This document shows, one piece after another, positions 23,971 to 38,000 of a stretch of DNA of 64,000 nt. The stretch comes from Cucumis sativus (Eukaryota > Streptophyta > Magnoliopsida > Cucurbitales > Cucurbitaceae). Where the stretch lies: assembly GCF_000004075.3 (NCBI RefSeq), contig NC_026658.2, forward strand, positions 24,044,075 through 24,108,074. The letters are read 5' to 3'. Below the pieces are notes generated by a model. That model worked only from the letters and a program-made list of their open reading frames with translations. It made no database searches and had not been told where the DNA came from. Within the stretch, counting starts at the first letter, position 1, and every line of letters begins with the position of its first letter. The position numbers were made by a program, and so were the translations under genes.

Positions 23971-26900
23971 TTAAGAATACTTTTGTTCACTTAGTTTTGA
24001 AAATTAACAAATTTAGGGAATGGAACAATTATGTTTAATTAATTGTTTAGATTGTAATGAAAAGGATGGTTTTGTGTCCAATCTGCCAAACTTTTTTTAA
24101 AAAGTCATTATGCTCCATATACACATTATTTAGAAATATCTTTTCAATCCATTCAAACTAAATTTTAGTTATAAGCCATAATAATTAAATTCCTTACCAA
24201 ATTCTCAATTTAGCATTCCATAATTCAATTTTAGTTTAATTCACGATGAAAAAAACTCCAACTCCAATTTTTTATGATGAATATATGCTTTGTTCCTTCT
24301 TCAATTTTAAAAATATATCTTTTTACTTATAGATTTATAATAATATATCCATTCAAGACCCAATTTTCAAAATGTACTAATAAAAAGCATCTAATTTCAC
24401 TCTGATTTTACCTAAATGTTTTAAAATCTCATTTATTTTCATTAATAAGTTTTGGTTATTTTTATAGATGAATTTGCCCTTTACATTAGTTTTAAATATT
24501 ACATATTTCGAAAATATATATAATTTTTGCCATAAATATTTTATTTCACTTTTATTATTTATATTCAAACTTACATATTTAGTCCATTAATTATTTAATA
24601 TATTAATTTTATTCAATTTTAAGATTTTCGTTAGATATCGTAAATATAATATATAATTAACTTTTGATAAAAAAAAATTCCCCCAATTATTTTTGTGATT
24701 TTAGTCATTTCTTCCTATATTCTCTCTCACTCTCTGATCTCCCTGTCCGTACTTCTTCAATTTTTTTGTAAGTGCATATCTGTTTCATATTACTAATTTT
24801 AATTATGAAATTGTAAATTATAGTTTATGGGACAATTTTTTTTATAGTAAAGTTTTTCAATTAAGTAAAAAATTTAGAGTGAATAAAGTATAAATGTATT
24901 TTGTTTTTGTTTTACATTATTTTTCATATATACTACGTACTTTATTGATTTTTTATTTAATTATAATCATTATAATACATTTATTTTGCATTGTTTTTCA
25001 TATATTAAAAGTTAATTTTATATTTTAAATAATATCGTACATCCATTTATTGGGAGTGTATATGTAATATCGTATGTTTTAACTATTTCTATATTTTTAT
25101 TTAATTTCAAATTAAAAAATTGGTAAATTTATCTTTTTACAAAATAAAAAGAATCAAATATAAGAAAATTAACCAAAATATTTATAAATATGACAAAATA
25201 TCACCATTCGCTATACTTATTCGATATAGGACTGAACCCTAATCCAAATATGAAGTACGAAAACATTCTTTATATTCTTGAAGTGTAATGTACTCGTTTG
25301 TCATCAGGTTTATTATAGTAGCAACATACAACCTACTATAATATTTTTTTTTTTCCTTCATAATACACGACAACTCATTCCATGAATTTGTGATTCGAAT
25401 ATAGAAACAAATAGACAAATTAAATGTAAATGAAGACAAAAGATTCATGCCTTGAGATGATTTGTGATGAAAGTCAACACAATCTATACGAAGTTGAGAA
25501 GGCCGCCACGTGATGAAAAAAAGTAGAAGAAGAAATTCCATAATTCAAGACTAAACGATTCCAGCCTTGTCAATATCATGTCCGAACATCCCTATTTACA
25601 CTATTAGTTAAAACCTTTTTGTGTATGAGTTTTTAAAAGTAGGTTAAAATCAGTACATAAAGTATTTTTTTTGTTAGTCTCTTTTAAAAAAATACATGAT
25701 ATTTAAAATTAGAAAAAGGATACAATGTTTAGAAATTATTCTTTCAATTTAAAATGTCATAATTATTTAAAATAAAATATAAATTAGAGGGACCTTTTCA
25801 AATTATTTTTAGAAACTCTATCAACTAAAAATGTCAATTTTTAAAATTCAAACTCTAAACTGGTCTACTTTTGTAAATTTAGAGACTAAAGATACATTTC
25901 AAAAATTAAAAGGATAAAAAAAAAAAAATCTTAATTTAAAATTTTAGATCATAAGTGGTTATCATAGAGATGTTTGAGTGAGACATAGGATTGTGAAAGG
26001 CCATTGAGATGGGGCCTATAAAGTGAAAGTTTGATATCGACATTTTGACAGTAAAAGTTTAATTAATATTCATTTGGTTTCTCTATGTTTCAATTTAACG
26101 TGACAATATCCATGGCCTACCATTCCCTTTGCCTTCTCTTTTATATTTATCTCTTCTTACTATTCCTTTTTAACCTATCTTCTTTTTTATATATATATAT
26201 ATATAGATTAAGGACATTATTGTATAGATAAATGAGAATAATGTAGAATCCAATATATAGTTTATCCAATTTAAACTTTTTTTTTTTTTTTTGTTAGTTT
26301 TGTTCTACAATATAGTCTTATTTATTTTTATTAAGTTTTGAATAATTTACATTTGAGATATGATGTTTAACATTGTTATTGATACTTTGGATTTGACGAG
26401 ACAAATCATTCGAAAAGCAAAAGATGAAACGAGTGGTGAAATTCAAACGAAATGGACCTATATATGTCACATAATACCTTTGAATGAAATGTGTTGTTTC
26501 CTTTTATTTTTGGTGGTTCTTCCATTGGGCCACCAAAGTGTTTTTCGAACAAATTCTTGAGTCGTCAACCAATCGATCTAAAAGGTACAAAATTAAACTG
26601 AAAGCCCAATTGTTCAACCATAGTTATATGCTTTAAAATTTTAGTCAAGAAAAAAGTGCTTTATGTGATTTGTAATTGAAGAGAAGATAAGACTTAAAAA
26701 AACAACAATAGATTAGTTGATTAGTTAATAAGAGAAGTAAATAATTAAGAAAAAAACTATAATTTCTTAGATCACGTTTAAGACTAATAATTAAGATAAT
26801 GATAGTATATTTCTTCCTAATCTCAATAAATTAGAATTAGATCTATTAAGATAAATCCACTTTTATTTAATATTTATCTTATTTTTTACATTATTTCTCG

Positions 26901-27374
26901 TATATCCAAAATCATCCACAAACACAAAGATAATAACTTTTACCTGAAAAAGCTTTTCATTAGCTAAACTAAAATTCTTTAAACCTAAACTCTAAATATC
27001 AATCATTCATAAGTCAATCCTCACATAAATTTTAGAAAAAAAAAGATGGAAACATACATATCTATGATGTAAGACACCAAAATCATCTAAACCATTCATA
27101 GTTTGGAAAGAAAGTCAGATTGAGTTATTTATGAAGCTTAATTGCAGTTGGTTGAAGAATTATAAATAACAAAAGAGAATTTTTTTAAAAAAAAAAAGTG
27201 GGTAGGAATACATATAAAGAAAGAAACTAGGGGAAAATTGTAAGAGGGAGGATATTACCGTTATATGCACATTGGGAGTAGTAAAACAAAAAATGTGAAG
27301 AGAGGCCACATTCTGCCACCTCAAATTACCACTAACTAAGCTCACATTTGAGTGCTTCTTTCTTTCTTTCTCTC

Positions 27375-27400
27375 TGAGTCTGAGTCTGAGTCTGAGTCTG
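27375..27400. repeat. (TGAGTC)n microsatellite
   Basis: The hexamer TGAGTC is repeated about four and a half times in a CT-rich context. Confidence 0.85.
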
Positions 27401-27659
27401 ACCCCATGTGACTCAAAACTCTACATATTTTTATAATTAGCTAAAAAGGGGTCCCTATTTTGCCAGATTTCCAGATGGGCCACTAAGGTCGGTGACATTA
27501 TTTTATATATTTCAAATTACAAAACCCCTTTTGTTTTTTGTTTTAAAAAAAGATTAATTTATTTGGAGAAGTAGAAGTACAAAAAAAGAAGTGTAAAAGA
27601 GTAGTAGAATTTAATGCAATGCAAGTCACCATGTCTTGTGTGTGTATATATTATGTTAT

Positions 27660-27800
27660 GTTATGGGAATGGCGGATCCTCCGTAACTCCCCGCGTGGCC
27701 CTCACGTGGGTGGCGCGAAATTTCAAATCTTCCCCATCACTCACACACCCTTATCTTTTCCCCTCCCCTCTACCCTTTCTCTCCCTACTTTTCTACTTTA
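27660..27800 (+). promoter_or_regulatory. Promoter-like GC island with G-box and E2F-type site
   Basis: A perfect G-box core CACGTG lies at 27703-27708. GGCGCGAAA lies at 27712-27720, the reverse complement of the E2F consensus TTTCGCGCC. A pyrimidine-rich tract typical of plant core promoters follows (about 27735-27800). No open reading frame of note follows directly. The next gene start is 1.9 kb downstream, so the promoter's target is unclear. Confidence 0.35.
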
Positions 27801-29725
27801 TTACTATTTCCCCACCTCAATTATTTGCAAATTCTTCCAATTATTTCTCTATATTCAAAACTACTTTCATAATAAACATCACCTTGAAATTCCAATTTTG
27901 ATTTTTCCTTTTAAACTGTGTCTAAAAGAGTAAAGTCATTAGAATGAATATGAAAATTCTATGGTATTGTTGTAGTTATGAAAATTTGTTTTATTCATTA
28001 AAACCATAATTCAATCTGTGATTTATAGATGTTAGTTTGAAATTTTGTGCGAGTTAGTGTTTTGTGAACTAATTAATTAAAAAAAATCAAATCGAATGGT
28101 CGTCAGATAAAAGATTTAACCTTATCATCTACTAGTTCTAAAGTCCGTGATTAAGATTGTTTGAGTTAGTCATGTTCTATCTTTTCGAATTCGACTCGAG
28201 ATAAAAAATGTTTCTAAAATTTTTAAATAAATGAAAAAATAGATCAATTAAAAAACAAGAAGGGTATTTATGTAATTTTAAATCCTTCCTTTAAAAGAGA
28301 AAAAACAAATGAATTATTTTGAAAGACTCATGTAGATAATAGAAATAATGAAGAAACTTCAATTCAATTGTACATTTATTGAACCTTTTTTCCCTTTATC
28401 AATCTACCAAATTAACAAAAGTTAAAATTCAATTCAAAATAAAATAAAACTTTCATACTAAACAAACAAACCACATTAAAACTAAAAATGAACCTACCAA
28501 TAATGTCATCTAATTTGAATAAAATATTTGTATTGTAATCAATTAATTAACTACCTAATCAAAACTTCCAAATACGTCATACTCAAAATAATAACTATTA
28601 TTATTACTATTGTCAAGAAATATCAGCATATACTAAGAACGAAAAGATTTCAGTATTTCAAATTCAATTTCTCCATCCATCACTATATTAAAATAAAAAC
28701 AACGTTTTTATGTCGAATTATTTAAATATTTATTTTCATATTTCTCATACAATTTTTCTTCTTCATTTATAGGTCTAATTTTTATAACTATTATAAACTT
28801 TTATAAATGTAATTGAAACTATTATTTTATTTAATTTATTATATAATAAAATAACAAGTAAATATTTAACCAATGAAACTCTATCAAGCTATTTTAATTA
28901 ACTTTGTTATTATTATGTCTATCAAAAGTCTTTTTATATACCTTATCTCTAATGTATAAAACAAACAAAATTAATTTCTACCAAGTCAAGAACTAAAGTT
29001 AAATATTCGTTAGAGTTGAAAAGAACTAAAATAAAACAAATTTAGAAAACATAAATAAGAACTAAAGAAAAGAGTATCATATAAATAATGATATATGTAC
29101 CAACTTGTCATTTAATTACTCTATCGACTTATTATTGGAAGTAATATAGACATAAGAATAAGTCATATTTAAATATTATCGATAATAATTTAAAAAATTA
29201 ATAAATTTGATAAAATATTTACAAAATATAGTAAAATTGTATATTTGAAATGAGTAATATAATTGGTTTAATTTATGTGAAGTAAAGAGTTGAGAGGGTA
29301 TGTTGGTGAATAAATGGAAAAGGAATGGCAAATCCATAGGTCTGGGCCAGGTGCGAGCTCCTCGAAAACCGAAAATCCCACGCGTTATGTCGCATGTACA
29401 ACCCATAACCTTACACTCCAATGCCCAACTTCTCCTTCCTCATTCGGTTCATCACTTCAACTCGAGTTTATCACAAATTCAGACACTGAAGAACCCATTT
29501 TTTTAAGATTAATTTTAGTTAATTACCTAATTTAAAATAATAATTAGAGCTTCTCCTTTTCCCTTTTATTCAAGTTTTAAAATATCAACACCTTTCCTTT
29601 TTGTTTCTTTCTTCTTCTCTCTGTTTTTCCCCTCCTTGCTTCCTAAAACTGTTTTAACTTTTTTTTTCCTACTTCTGAAACAATCCCAAATACAGAACGA
29701 CGAAGCTGCTGAAAAGATTTAACTT

Positions 29726-32700
29726 ATGGGGGAATCAGCTAATACCCATCAACATACTTCGCCGGCGACGGTGGCTCCGTCGGCCCCGCCCCCTAATTTA
29801 GCATTGTCTCGTGGACCCACTTGGACTCCCGCCGAGCAACTTCAACAGCTTCATTACTGCATCCACTCTAATCCTTCTTGGCGTTAGTTTCTCTTATCCT
29901 TTTGGGTTTTGTTGTTTTTCTCTTAATTTGATTCGGAATCTGGCAAAGTTCGAATCTTTATGTCATGGGGTTCTTTCTTTGTTTTTTTTTCCCCATCAAA
30001 TATCAGATTAAGTTCAGGGAAGGATTTAGTTATTCCTTTTTTAAAAATATTTTTTCTTCTTTTTCAGCTCTTTTGCTCGATCTTTATTCCGAATCTTCCT
30101 TTTTTATAGACTCGGCTTAAACTGTTCCGATTTGTGTTGTTTTTTTTTTTTTTTTTGAGATTCTGAGTCGACCCTATTCAGCTTTAATCGAAATTTGATT
30201 ACTCACTTATGCTGTAGTTCTTGTGTTTTTCAAATACTAAAGGGGTTTTTGACTAATTGAATTTTGCAGCTGAAGCTGTTTTACTGGCTTTTCAGCACTA
30301 TATTGTTGTGCTTGGGACTATAGTTCTTATTGCTACTACCCTTGTGCCTAGAATGGGTGGCAGCCCTGTAAGTGAGCTCTGAATTAGCTATCCTTTGTCA
30401 AAACTAAGTTAAAGTTTTATGAATTATTTTGACATGTTTTGAATCTGATTGAATGATTGGTGGTGATGAAATGTAAATGTTGATAGGGTGATAAAGCTCG
30501 AGTGATTCAAACTTTGCTTTTTACTGCTGGGTTGAACACTTTGCTTCAAACAGCTCTCGGATCAAGGCTCCCGACGGTTATGCGGTCTTCGTTCGTGTTC
30601 ATTTTACCTGTGTTGTCAATCATCAATGATTTCTCTGATAAAAACTTTTCAAGTGAACACGAGGTATATGATTTTTAGTTGTTTTTTGAGTGGCAGTGTT
30701 TTACACTTTTTCTTCAAGTTGTTTTTGCCTTTTCCACTGTCATGTCTTTAGTGTTTTAAAGTTACTTAACAATCTTGTGTGGTCAAACTCTAAACTTGCA
30801 TACTCTTGATTCATTGACTTCCATTTGATTTTTATGGAAGAAGTCTTGAATGTTGTTTTAGTTGAAGAATGGTGGTTGGATGAGTGTTTCCCTTAGAAAT
30901 GCTACCCTCAGAAGCACTTTCAGATTCATTGTAATGGCTGGTTGTATGGTGAATTTGAACCTGTAACTTTTTGAAACAGATTGTTGCTTTGATGGTGAAG
31001 AGAAACATAATTTGGTACTAACAAAAAAATTATCATAGTAGCACTAGAATTATGTAAAAAAGAATTCCTTGAAGTTTGAAGTGGTTTCCTTTCTAAGCTC
31101 ATACCATAATTCTATCTATTTCTCAAGGTAATGACGCATTGCTATAAATTTTCTGTATGACCTATGAGTTATATGTTGTTCAAACTTGTTAGCTTTGTGT
31201 AACTTACTAGGTAGGGTCAAGTTTTAGATTTTTAGAATGTAACCCTCTGTATATGGATTTGTTTCACAGAGATTTACCTACACTGTCCGCACCATCCAAG
31301 GGTCACTGATCGTTGCTTCAATAATCAATGTTATACTTGGATTTAGTAGGACGTGGGGGCATCTCACAAGGTAATAATTCTTCAAATGACCGTTTTCAAG
31401 GATCATGGTGGAAGGCTTGAGATTCTTTTGTTTATGTGATTGATTTCCTCTTTGTTGTCAGGCTTTTTACTCCTGTAGTTATTGTACCTCTGGTTTGTGT
31501 GGTCGGTCTTGGTTTGTTTATGAGAGGCTTCCCAATGGTAAAGTTCGAACACTTAGGTATACAAGTAAGTGATTGTTGAAATATAATAATGAGACGTATG
31601 AGTATGCTATTTTTTCTACTGCAGCTTGCTAATTGTGTGGAGATTGGCTTGCCCATGTTGATTCTTCTTGTTGTTGGCCAGCAGGTAATTTCATTTTCTT
31701 GTACTTCCATATCAGTTATTTCTTTCTTTTAATTGATTCAATATGTTAATGTTTGCAATTTTACAGTATTTAAGGCGTATCCATCCACGGGCTGATGTCG
31801 TACTTGAGAGGTTTGGTTTACTTATCTGCATTGCTCTTATTTGGGCTTTTGCTGCCATTCTCACTGTAGCTGGAGCTTACAACCATGTCCGAGAGGTGAC
31901 TAAACAGAGTTGCCGTACAGATCGCTCATTCCTTATGTCGTCTGCCCCATGGTATATCTGGATAACATTGAATTCTGTTTTGTAGCATGTTGGGGGAGGG
32001 ACTTGCCTTAACACTAATATAGCAATTTCTACTGGTGCTTTGTGTAGGATTAGAGTCCCTTATCCATTTCAGTGGGGTACTCCGATATTTCGTGCTAGCC
32101 ACGTCTTTGGCATGATGGGCGCTACACTCGTTGCATCCGCTGAGGTCGATTTTCAGTTCAAGCTAAAACTAAATCCCATGGTTGCCTTTAAATTCTGACA
32201 TTTAAATTCTGCTTTAGTGCAGTCAACTGGGACTTTCTTTGCAGCAGCGCGGCTTTCAGGTGCTACACCACCTCCAGCGTACATTTTTAACCGGAGTATT
32301 GGCTTGCAGGTATAATCGTCAAATGCCATGGCTTTTCTATTTTCTATCTCATATTTATTTATGTGAACTCATTCCATCGACTAGGTCCATGTTGATTTTC
32401 TACTTCCATTTAAATCGTGAAAATATTGAAGTGCATTTTCCTGTGTGCAGGGTATTGGCCTGTTGGTCGAGGGAATTTTTGGTTCCATCGCTGGCAACTC
32501 TGCCTCGGTGTAAGCAGTTTTTCTCATACAAAATGTCATTCCTTGCTCGTTTTATGCTTTTGTAGTACACTGATAGCGAACAATCACTTGAAACTTGACA
32601 CATCAAGAATCAAATACTATATGTTTATGTCAGACTGTTTTTGCTAACTTGGTTTGTGAAATACTTTTGCAGTGAAAATGTTGGCCTTCTTGGACTCACA

Positions 32701-33474
32701 CACATAGGAAGTAGGAGGGTTGTGCAGATATCAACTGGTTTCATGATCTTCTTCTCCATATTTGGTTTGTTTGCTTTTCTTTCATGAGTTGGACTAATCG
32801 TTGCAACACATTATTTTTTTGCCATCGTGACATTTCCCACATCTTTCAGGAAAGTTTGGTGCATTCTTTGCATCAATTCCTTTACCGATATTTGGTGCCA
32901 TTTACTGTGTTTTATTTGGCATTGTTGGTAAGTACTTTTTTCTGGTATTACTTGACGTATTTCATCCCCACGGTTCATTATATCTAAGGAAATTTTGTTA
33001 TTCCAGCTGCTACAGGGATCTCATTTATGCAATTCACCAACAACAATTCCATGAGAAACCTCTACATTATTGGCCTCTCTTTGTTCCTTGGCATATCGAT
33101 ACCTCAATATTTCGTCACAAACACTTCACAGGACGGTCGCGGTCCAGTTCAAACAGCGGGTGGATGGGTCAGTTAAAAAAAAACAACCCTTCACTATTCA
33201 CTCTTTTCTGTTACCGTTTGTCTATCCTTTTAACACAAATTCATTTGTTATGCAGTTCAATGATATCCTAAACACAATTTTCTCATCTGCTCCAACAATC
33301 GCCATAATTATCGGAACAGTGCTCGACCAAACACTTGATGCAAAGCACTCAATCAACGACCGAGGAGTCTCTTGGTGGAAACCATTCCAGCACAAGAAAG
33401 GAGATACGAGAAACGACGAATTCTACGGCCTCCCTCTTCGGATAAACGAGTATATACCAACCAGATTCCACTGA
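29726..33474 (+). CDS. NAT3: Nucleobase-ascorbate transporter, NAT3 type
   Basis: Member of the NAT/NCS2 family of nucleobase or ascorbate permeases, in the plasma membrane or another membrane. Fourteen exons: 29726-29882, 30270-30367, 30487-30663, 31270-31370, 31462-31537, 31625-31684, 31767-31951, 32048-32144, 32223-32309, 32451-32509, 32673-32764, 32850-32927, 33007-33167 and 33256-33474; 548 aa. A Pro/Ala-rich cytosolic head (1 to about 35) is followed by TWTPAEQLQQLHYCIHSNPS and about 12-14 hydrophobic segments. The NAT signature is ENVGLLGLTH at 367-376. Its last position is His where the usual consensus is Arg, Lys or Gly. The tail RINEYIPTRFH matches the NAT3/PDE135 branch. Substrate cannot be assigned from sequence. 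It is convergent with the NLR gene. Confidence 0.95.
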
Positions 33475-35014
33475 AAACAGTCGATTTCTCCTTCATGTTT
33501 GTTTATACTATGATGAATGAATTAATGAATTATACAAGCTTAACCAGTGGTTGTTCTTCATTGTCTTCTTCTGTATCTGATATAGTGAAGTAGAGTAATC
33601 AGAAATGTTCCAAAACAACTTGTAGAGATTTTTCTTACTGATTCCATTTCTTTCTCTTGCAATGAATCAATGAAATATTAAAAAAAAAAAAAATCAAAGA
33701 ATTTGTTCTCATATCAAACAAGGGCTTTTGGGAAAAGGTGGGAATTTGCATGGAAATGTTGAAGCTTCAGAAAAGTCAAGCAATTTAGGGAAAATGAACG
33801 TGACAGGAAATTTCCCACCATTTTACAAGATTCTCTTGGTGTGTTTTTGTCTTTCAGTGGAAGGAAAATGGTCCAATCGGTAATTGGTAGGTACAAATGT
33901 TTTGGATATTTATCAAATAATTTGGATTGGATTGTAATAGAGTCGTCATTATCATTTTAGCTCCTATGGTTGTAATTGGAGCATCTTAGTACTGAAAAAG
34001 ACTTCTTTTTCATTGTGTTAAAATACGGCAAATAGCTAATTGGACAGTTAAACCTCCTACCAATATCTGACCATAACATTGATTATTCGAATGAACTAAG
34101 ATCATAAAAAATCAAAATGTAAATGAATGAATAGAGTTAATCAGTAAAGTCATAAGTTTATATTAATTCTATTTTTCATTATTTTTATTTTCACACCACA
34201 AGAAGAGAAGTAGAGAGCCGCCTTCTAAAAAGAGGTGTGAAACCTCACTAACATCACTTTAAATATTTAGTCAGTGTTTCTAAATTGATTAAAGTATGTG
34301 TTTCTATAAGTATGTGTTTCTAAATTGACTAAAGTATGTGTTTCTTAATACTTTTGAAAATGTAAAAGTGATTTTAACATTTTCAAAATTACTCTTAAAC
34401 ATATACTAAAATAGAAATACGTGTTCCTTTAATAACTTGTCGAATGGGTTCGGTTAGATTTTCGGGTAAGGGTCGTTTTCTATCCAAAGTAGGTCATTTT
34501 CTAAGTAGGTCGTTTTCTAAAGTTTCAAAGATTCCCATCTCTCCAAAGAACAACAAAAAGATAAAGACAAATAACTGGGGCAGCCCTGCCTTTAACCCAT
34601 TGAAAGAGAAATGAGGAAAATCATGTTAGTGGGTATCTGTTTTTTTATCCTTGATAGGACACACCGTGGGAAATGATTGAAGAAGACCTCTACACAAAAT
34701 CCTTTTCATCAATGTAATAGCTTCGTAAGTCTTCAACTTGGGGAGTTTCCTAGAAGCTCCCATGAAGTAAACTATTTTTCTATTGGTCCACTTTAAGTTT
34801 CTTGGCAACTCCAACAACGGAGTGAACACTTAATTCTTTTGACTAAAATACAACAATAGCCTTGATGTTTAAAGCTCCACTCGGTGGATGGATGGATCGA
34901 CGAATGGATGGTGATGAAGCTCAAAACACTAAGATCTAGCATTATTGCTTACTTTTGAGAATAGAGAAAGTTATGTACATAAAAGAAAACCAACAATTAC
35001 AACAAAGTTAACGA
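33475..35014. other. Spacer between convergent NAT3-like and NLR genes
   Basis: This should hold both 3' UTRs. It contains a 40-bp tandem repeat (34274-34349) and three short repeats of GGTC(G/A)TTTTCTA at 34471, 34492 and 34508. A 67-codon minus-strand frame (34626-34829, starting MFTPLLELPRNLKWTNRK) reads like real protein, but I do not recognise it and found no extension. Confidence 0.5.
34274..34349. repeat. 40-bp tandem duplication
   Basis: GTGTTTCTAAATTGA starts at 34274 and 34314, each followed by (T/C)TAAAGTATGTGTTTCT. The unit is 40 bp and almost perfect. Confidence 0.8.
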
Positions 35015-38000
35015 TCACTCTTTGAGCCAATCTAAGTTGAAGCATTTCTCGGCGACTTGAATGTACAAATTAGGCATATGACTCTTCAAATCCTCCCATA
35101 GCCACGAGACGTCTTCTTCGCAGATTACGTGACAGAGAGATTGCAAAGACACAACTGATCTAGGTAGTCTCCTTATGAGTGAGCATTCTCTCATGTCAAT
35201 TTTCTCTAGGCTTGTCAGCTTGCCAATTTCTTCAGGAAGGCTGGTTAAGTAAACACATTGGGAGATGTCAATGTACTTTAGACAAGAAAGTACACAAATG
35301 CTTGGGGATAGAGTTTTGAGGAGTGGGCAAGCAAAAAGTCTCAAGATTTGTAGATTTTTCAGCTTCCATAAGTTGGTAGGGAGTTGACTGAGATTATGAC
35401 AGTTGGTGACACTAAGACACTTGAGACTTTGCATCTCACAAATGCTTGAAGGTAGCTTACGCAAGTCGTTGCAGTGATCAATTTTGAGTTCGAAAAGAAA
35501 CGGGAAGATCTGGGATACATCTACCGCCCACTCGTCGAGGCTGTTGTTGATCTTGCAGAAAACAAGAGATAGCTTCCTTAGATGTTTCAATGGCGTGCAA
35601 GCATCGAATAGTTGTGTCATGGAAATTTTTTCCAGCCAGATGCCTCTCAAGTTGACCAAACTAGAAAAAACTGAGAAATTGGTGAGAGTTGCATGTGTTG
35701 CATTGTTATTTAGCACAATTAATGCTCTTATCTTCGGCATGTTGCAAAGAAAAGAAGGCAAGAAGTATCCACTCGAGGAGAAGTTTAAAATGAGCACTTT
35801 AGCTTCAGGAAATATCATAGGCGCCCAATCCATTTCTTCCATTTCACCTATAACATAAATGTGTAATGAAGATGAGACGATACTTCTAAGGACATGGTAT
35901 AAAAAGCTTATAATCATAGAAATGCCATGTCTTGGTAACTCAGACAAGGGATTTCTTTGCCTAAAAAGCTTTACAGGATGCTTATTTTTGCAAGTCTTAT
36001 CTTCCTTTGATAAAGGGTAATCAGTTACCTGTGTGAATTGAAACAAGTTGGGCATTAAATGGCTGTTCCGATTTCCTTAACCATTCTTTTGGAAGCTCTG
36101 TGTCGCTTTTTGGCATCAGTAATCGCTTGCGGTCGTTCACATTCTCCTGGCAACTGAAATGAAGGGCAAGGTCCCTTAATACATCGTGTTGAGTGACATA
36201 CATCTCATAATAACTGCTATAAATGTCACCACCGCTGCATATCAACCAATCAAGTATTTAGCCAACATATTGCAATGTCTGTAATGATTACGTAAATAAG
36301 TGATGTAACATAGTTGTGTCCATACCGTGCATCTTTCACCAACGTAAGAAGATTCTTCTGAGATAACTCGAAAAGAACAGCAAGAGCTTCTTCGTCATCA
36401 AGATCATGTAACTCCTTCCAAACATTGATGAGAATGTCAAGAGGAATTCTTTTGTCTTCAGGAAAGCATCCCAGGTCGAGGAAACATTCTCTCACTTTAC
36501 TCGAGAGGCGTTCAATACTGATTGCCATTCTTTGAAGCAATTTGTTCTCATGGGACTCGCAAATAGGCTCGCCACGTGACAACCTAGACTTGGCATTATT
36601 CCAGAACATCTCGCTCTGTCCTCTGAGTGATGCTCCTATGACTTTAAGAGCCAGAGGCAAACATTTGCATTCATTCACAACCTTCAAAGAAAATTTGCAA
36701 ACAAATGAGTGAAATAAAACCACTAAATTAGACGTTTTAAAGATAACTGCCTTGTGTCTAATCCAACAGAAAGAATGTTGTGTTCTTTACCTGTTTGACC
36801 AAGTTGTGATTAGCAGACAAAGGAATCGACTGTTGTCCGAAAGCTGAGTGGCAAAACAGAGCAATTGCTTCACTTTCTTTCAACAACTCTACTTCATAAG
36901 TTTCTCTAAGAACTTCAGGGAATTTGAATCGTGAAACAACAAGAGTTTTGCAACCAGTTACGTTTGGAATAACATTTTCAAGAACTGAAATTGACCACAC
37001 ATCATCCAGAACCAAAAGCGCTGAATTTGAAGGCCTCCCATGTAAAATCAAATTATTAGAATTGACACTATCACTACCCATCACAAATTCCCAGATCGTT
37101 CTCCTCAGCTGCTCCACATCAGGGGACTGTGACACCGTTAAGAACAAAATTCTCTCTTTAAAGTGTCCTGAAAAGGTGGCAATCAACATGCAAGAACAAT
37201 AAGAATCCGACAATTCCTACAAGAAGAAACACAAAAAAGGATGTCCTATTTACCTTTTTAAGAGCTACGGTATCAAATAGATATTCTAACAACTATTCAC
37301 TTTACTAACAAGAAATTTCCAATTCAAGTGAAAATTTTCTAATCTACTTTGCTTCAAAGTCAGAAACCCATATAGATTCAGTAGAAAAACTACTAAGTTT
37401 TGAACCGAAAATCGAAATCATCGCATAAAACAAGAGAAAATAGCCACATAAAAAAAAAAAAAAAACAACTCACTTCGAACTTCCGGATCTTTGCAGAATT
37501 CTCTAGCTAAAGTAGTCTTCCCCGAACCCCCAATTCCACTAATCCCAACCGCCGTTAAATCCTCCTTTCCAATCACCAGCTCCTTCAATTTTCTCTTCCC
37601 CACACGCAATCCAGTTCCTATATTCACGAAATTACTCTCATACCTTTCCTCCTCCTCGGCCTTCTTAAACGCCTCCTCAACCCACCACCTTTCCTCTCCC
37701 GAAGCATCTGCTCTAATCTTCATCGACTCAAGCCGCCGCTCCAACAAAACACCTTCAAGCCGGTCAAACCGCTCGGTGGTCTGGAATCTCATATGATGCA
37801 CGTCGGCCAGTATATGCGCCTGCATGGTGCCATTAATGAATCGACATATATCCTTTTCAAGCTTCTCCATCTTCCTCGCGAGCCGTAAGTTTCTGTAAAT
37901 GTTTAATCGGCCACATTGAAGAGCCTTCTCGGAAATCTCGATGCCTCTTCTAAGAGTTTCGCTGAAGCGATCTAACTGAAATTGGCGATGAGCGGGTAAT

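Larger units (their letters stand above)
23971..29725. other. AT-rich spacer upstream of NAT3-like gene
   Basis: About 5.7 kb without a supported gene. It has very AT-rich stretches (24100-27100 and 27900-29250), fragments of the dispersed repeat (about 25170-25230 and 29213-29245), a (TGAGTC)n microsatellite (27375-27400) and a promoter-like GC island with an E2F-type site (about 27660-27800). Another GC-richer patch at about 29320-29480 precedes the NAT3-like leader. Confidence 0.55.

Noticed and set aside
27614..27933. Overlapping plus-strand frames of 95 and 104 codons
   Set aside because: They run through a pyrimidine tract and AT-rich DNA and give Leu/Phe/Pro-rich random-looking peptides. 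The region looks more like a promoter.
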